DNA from: Pseudomonadota bacterium
GTDB taxonomy: Bacteria > Pseudomonadota > Gammaproteobacteria > Burkholderiales > Rhodocyclaceae
Reading direction: 5' to 3'
DNA: 5,686 nucleotides
Assembly (NCBI GenBank): GCA_009778425.1
Contig: WRJU01000128.1
Span: forward strand, 1-5,686
The notes below the pieces were generated by a model. That model saw only the letters and a list, made by a program, of their open reading frames with translations. It was not told the DNA's origin and did no database searches. Within the stretch, counting starts at the first letter, position 1, and each line of letters starts with the position of its first letter. Position numbers and translations under genes: made by a program. Below, one piece after another: positions 4,875 to 5,686 of the stretch.

Positions 4875-5566
4875 GTGTGCGCTTCGCGGCAAAGGCTGTC
4901 CTGTTCGACCTCGATGGCACTTTGCTCGATACCATTGCCGATCTGACCGAAGCTGCCAATCAAATGCTGGCCGAACTGGGTCGTCCGGCGCTTAGCCAGG
5001 CGCGCATCCACGGCTTTGTGGGTCGAGGCGTCAACGACCTCATCCATCGCTGCCTTGCCGAAAGCGCGGAGCCTTCCGCTGCCGAGACTGACGCCGCGCG
5101 CGAAATCTTCCGCTGCCATTACACGCGCGTAAATGGTCAGGCCACACAGCCTTATCCCGGCGTTCCCGAACTTCTCGCGCTGCTTGCCGCGCGCGGACTG
5201 AAAATGGCCGTCGTCACCAACAAGAGTGCCTTTTTCACATTGCCCTTGCTGCAACAGTTCGATCTCGCGCGTTATTTTGGCGCGGTCGTCTGCGGCGACA
5301 CCCTGCCCGTGAGAAAACCCGATCCCGCCATGGTTCTCTACACCTGCGGCTTGCTTGGGGTAAAGCCGGAAGAATCCCTGATGATCGGCGATTCCATCAA
5401 TGACTCGCTTGCCGCCCGCGCCGCAGGCGTACCCGTGTTGCTCGTGAAGTACGGCTATAGCGAAGGGATGCCGGTGGAGAGCATCGAATGCGATGGGTTG
5501 CTGGAGAGGGCGGAGCAGGTGATGGATTGGCTTGAGGGTTCATCACCAACAGAAAAAAACGGCTAG
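4871..5566 (+). CDS. gph: Phosphoglycolate phosphatase (HAD superfamily)
   Basis: A 231-aa cytosolic Mg-dependent phosphatase that dephosphorylates 2-phosphoglycolate, a product of DNA 3'-end repair and of Rubisco oxygenation. HAD motifs are complete: FDLDGTLLDT at 12-21 (nucleophile Asp13, acid/base Asp15), VVTNK at 114-118 (motif II Thr116), RKPDP at 148-152 (motif III Lys149), and MIGDSINDSLAARAAG at 171-186 (motif IV Asp174 and Asp178). The four-helix cap lies between residues about 20 and 90. Length is typical for Gph. The start ATG lies in ATGA shared with the rpe stop, indicating translational coupling, and rpe-gph is a common proteobacterial gene order. The same frame stays open upstream to 4328 but that part runs through rpe in another frame and is not coding. 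HAD relatives such as pyrophosphatase PpaX or beta-phosphoglucomutase are less likely given the rpe neighbour. Confidence 0.95.
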   Translation: MSVRFAAKAVLFDLDGTLLDTIADLTEAANQMLAELGRPALSQARIHGFVGRGVNDLIHRCLAESAEPSAAETDAAREIFRCHYTRVNGQATQPYPGVPELLALLAARGLKMAVVTNKSAFFTLPLLQQFDLARYFGAVVCGDTLPVRKPDPAMVLYTCGLLGVKPEESLMIGDSINDSLAARAAGVPVLLVKYGYSEGMPVESIECDGLLERAEQVMDWLEGSSPTEKNG

Positions 5567-5584
5567 AGGGGTCGACGGGGCAGG

Positions 5585-5614
5585 TTCACTGCAACTCTGA
5601 CCAAGAGGTAGAAT
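5585..5614 (+). promoter_or_regulatory. Candidate sigma70 promoter for the gene starting at 5644
   Basis: TTCACT at 5585-5590 (4 of 6) and TAGAAT at 5609-5614 (5 of 6) are separated by 18 nt. The start would fall near 5621, leaving a leader of about 23 nt that contains GAGG at 5634-5637. A 6-bp inverted repeat, TCAGAA at 5614-5619 and TTCTGA at 5630-5635, overlaps the first bases of that ribosome binding site. Confidence 0.45.
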
Positions 5615-5643
5615 CAGAACCTATTGTGTTTCTGAGGTTTGTT

Positions 5644-5686
5644 ATGCACAAATTCATCCTTCTTGCTGCCCTGTTGTTGTCGGGGG
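5644..5686 (+). CDS. Exported protein, N-terminal fragment (runs off the window)
   Basis: ATG at 5644 is preceded by GAGG with a 6-nt gap, a good ribosome binding site. The 14 visible codons read MHKFILLAALLLSG: one basic residue and then an unbroken hydrophobic run, as in a signal peptide. Whether it is a lipoprotein (a Cys soon after Ser-Gly would show this) or a secreted protein cannot be seen. It is in the same orientation as rpe-gph, 77 nt after gph, but probably has its own promoter. In many betaproteobacteria trpE follows gph; this start is not trpE. Confidence 0.6.
   Translation, partial: MHKFILLAALLLSG

Noticed and set aside
3873..4892. A 339-codon minus-strand open frame across rpe and the end of the hydrolase gene
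   Set aside because: It is antisense to two clear enzymes with complete motifs; its own sequence shows no domain and is a by-product of GC-rich codon use.

Overview
The window looks like chromosome from a moderately GC-rich Gram-negative bacterium, most likely a betaproteobacterium, possibly of the Rhodocyclales type. This is inferred from the adjacent rpe-gph pair, from a FimV-like envelope protein, and from an FHA protein whose N-terminal sequence resembles betaproteobacterial homologues I remember. No database search was possible, so the taxonomic call is a judgement.

Layout. (1) Bases 1-105 are the last 34 codons of a Nif3/YbgI-family gene (+). (2) Bases 106-196 are a convergent junction with a perfect 13-bp inverted repeat, probably a shared terminator. 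(3) Bases 197-1354 (-) encode a 385-aa single-pass envelope protein: signal peptide, periplasmic coiled coil, membrane helix, Pro/Glu-rich linker and FimV/TPR-like cytoplasmic domain. A C9 homopolymer lies in the linker. (4) Bases 1355-1664 form a divergent intergenic region. Its second half (about 1507-1625) holds three consecutive hairpins ending in a GC-rich palindrome and CTCAA. This looks like the right end and omegaRNA (reRNA) of an IS200/IS605-family element with no tnpA or tnpB beside it. (5) Bases 1665-3211 (+) are a translationally coupled pair: a PP2C-type Ser/Thr phosphatase and an FHA protein with a degenerate second FHA-like domain. (6) Bases 3340-4107 (+) encode a metallo-beta-lactamase-fold hydrolase resembling class II cyclic-nucleotide phosphodiesterases, behind a plausible sigma70 promoter. 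(7) Bases 4179-5566 (+) are rpe and gph, overlapping by ATGA. (8) From 5644 (+) a new gene starts with a signal-peptide-like N terminus and runs off the window.

How the genes fit together. PP2C and FHA are the eraser and reader halves of phosphothreonine signalling, but no kinase is in the window, so the writer must be upstream, elsewhere or absent. The phosphodiesterase-like hydrolase may add a second-messenger or phosphoester activity. Rpe and Gph are housekeeping enzymes: pentose-phosphate epimerisation and 2-phosphoglycolate salvage. The main non-routine item is the orphan omegaRNA-like transposon end just upstream of the phosphatase gene.
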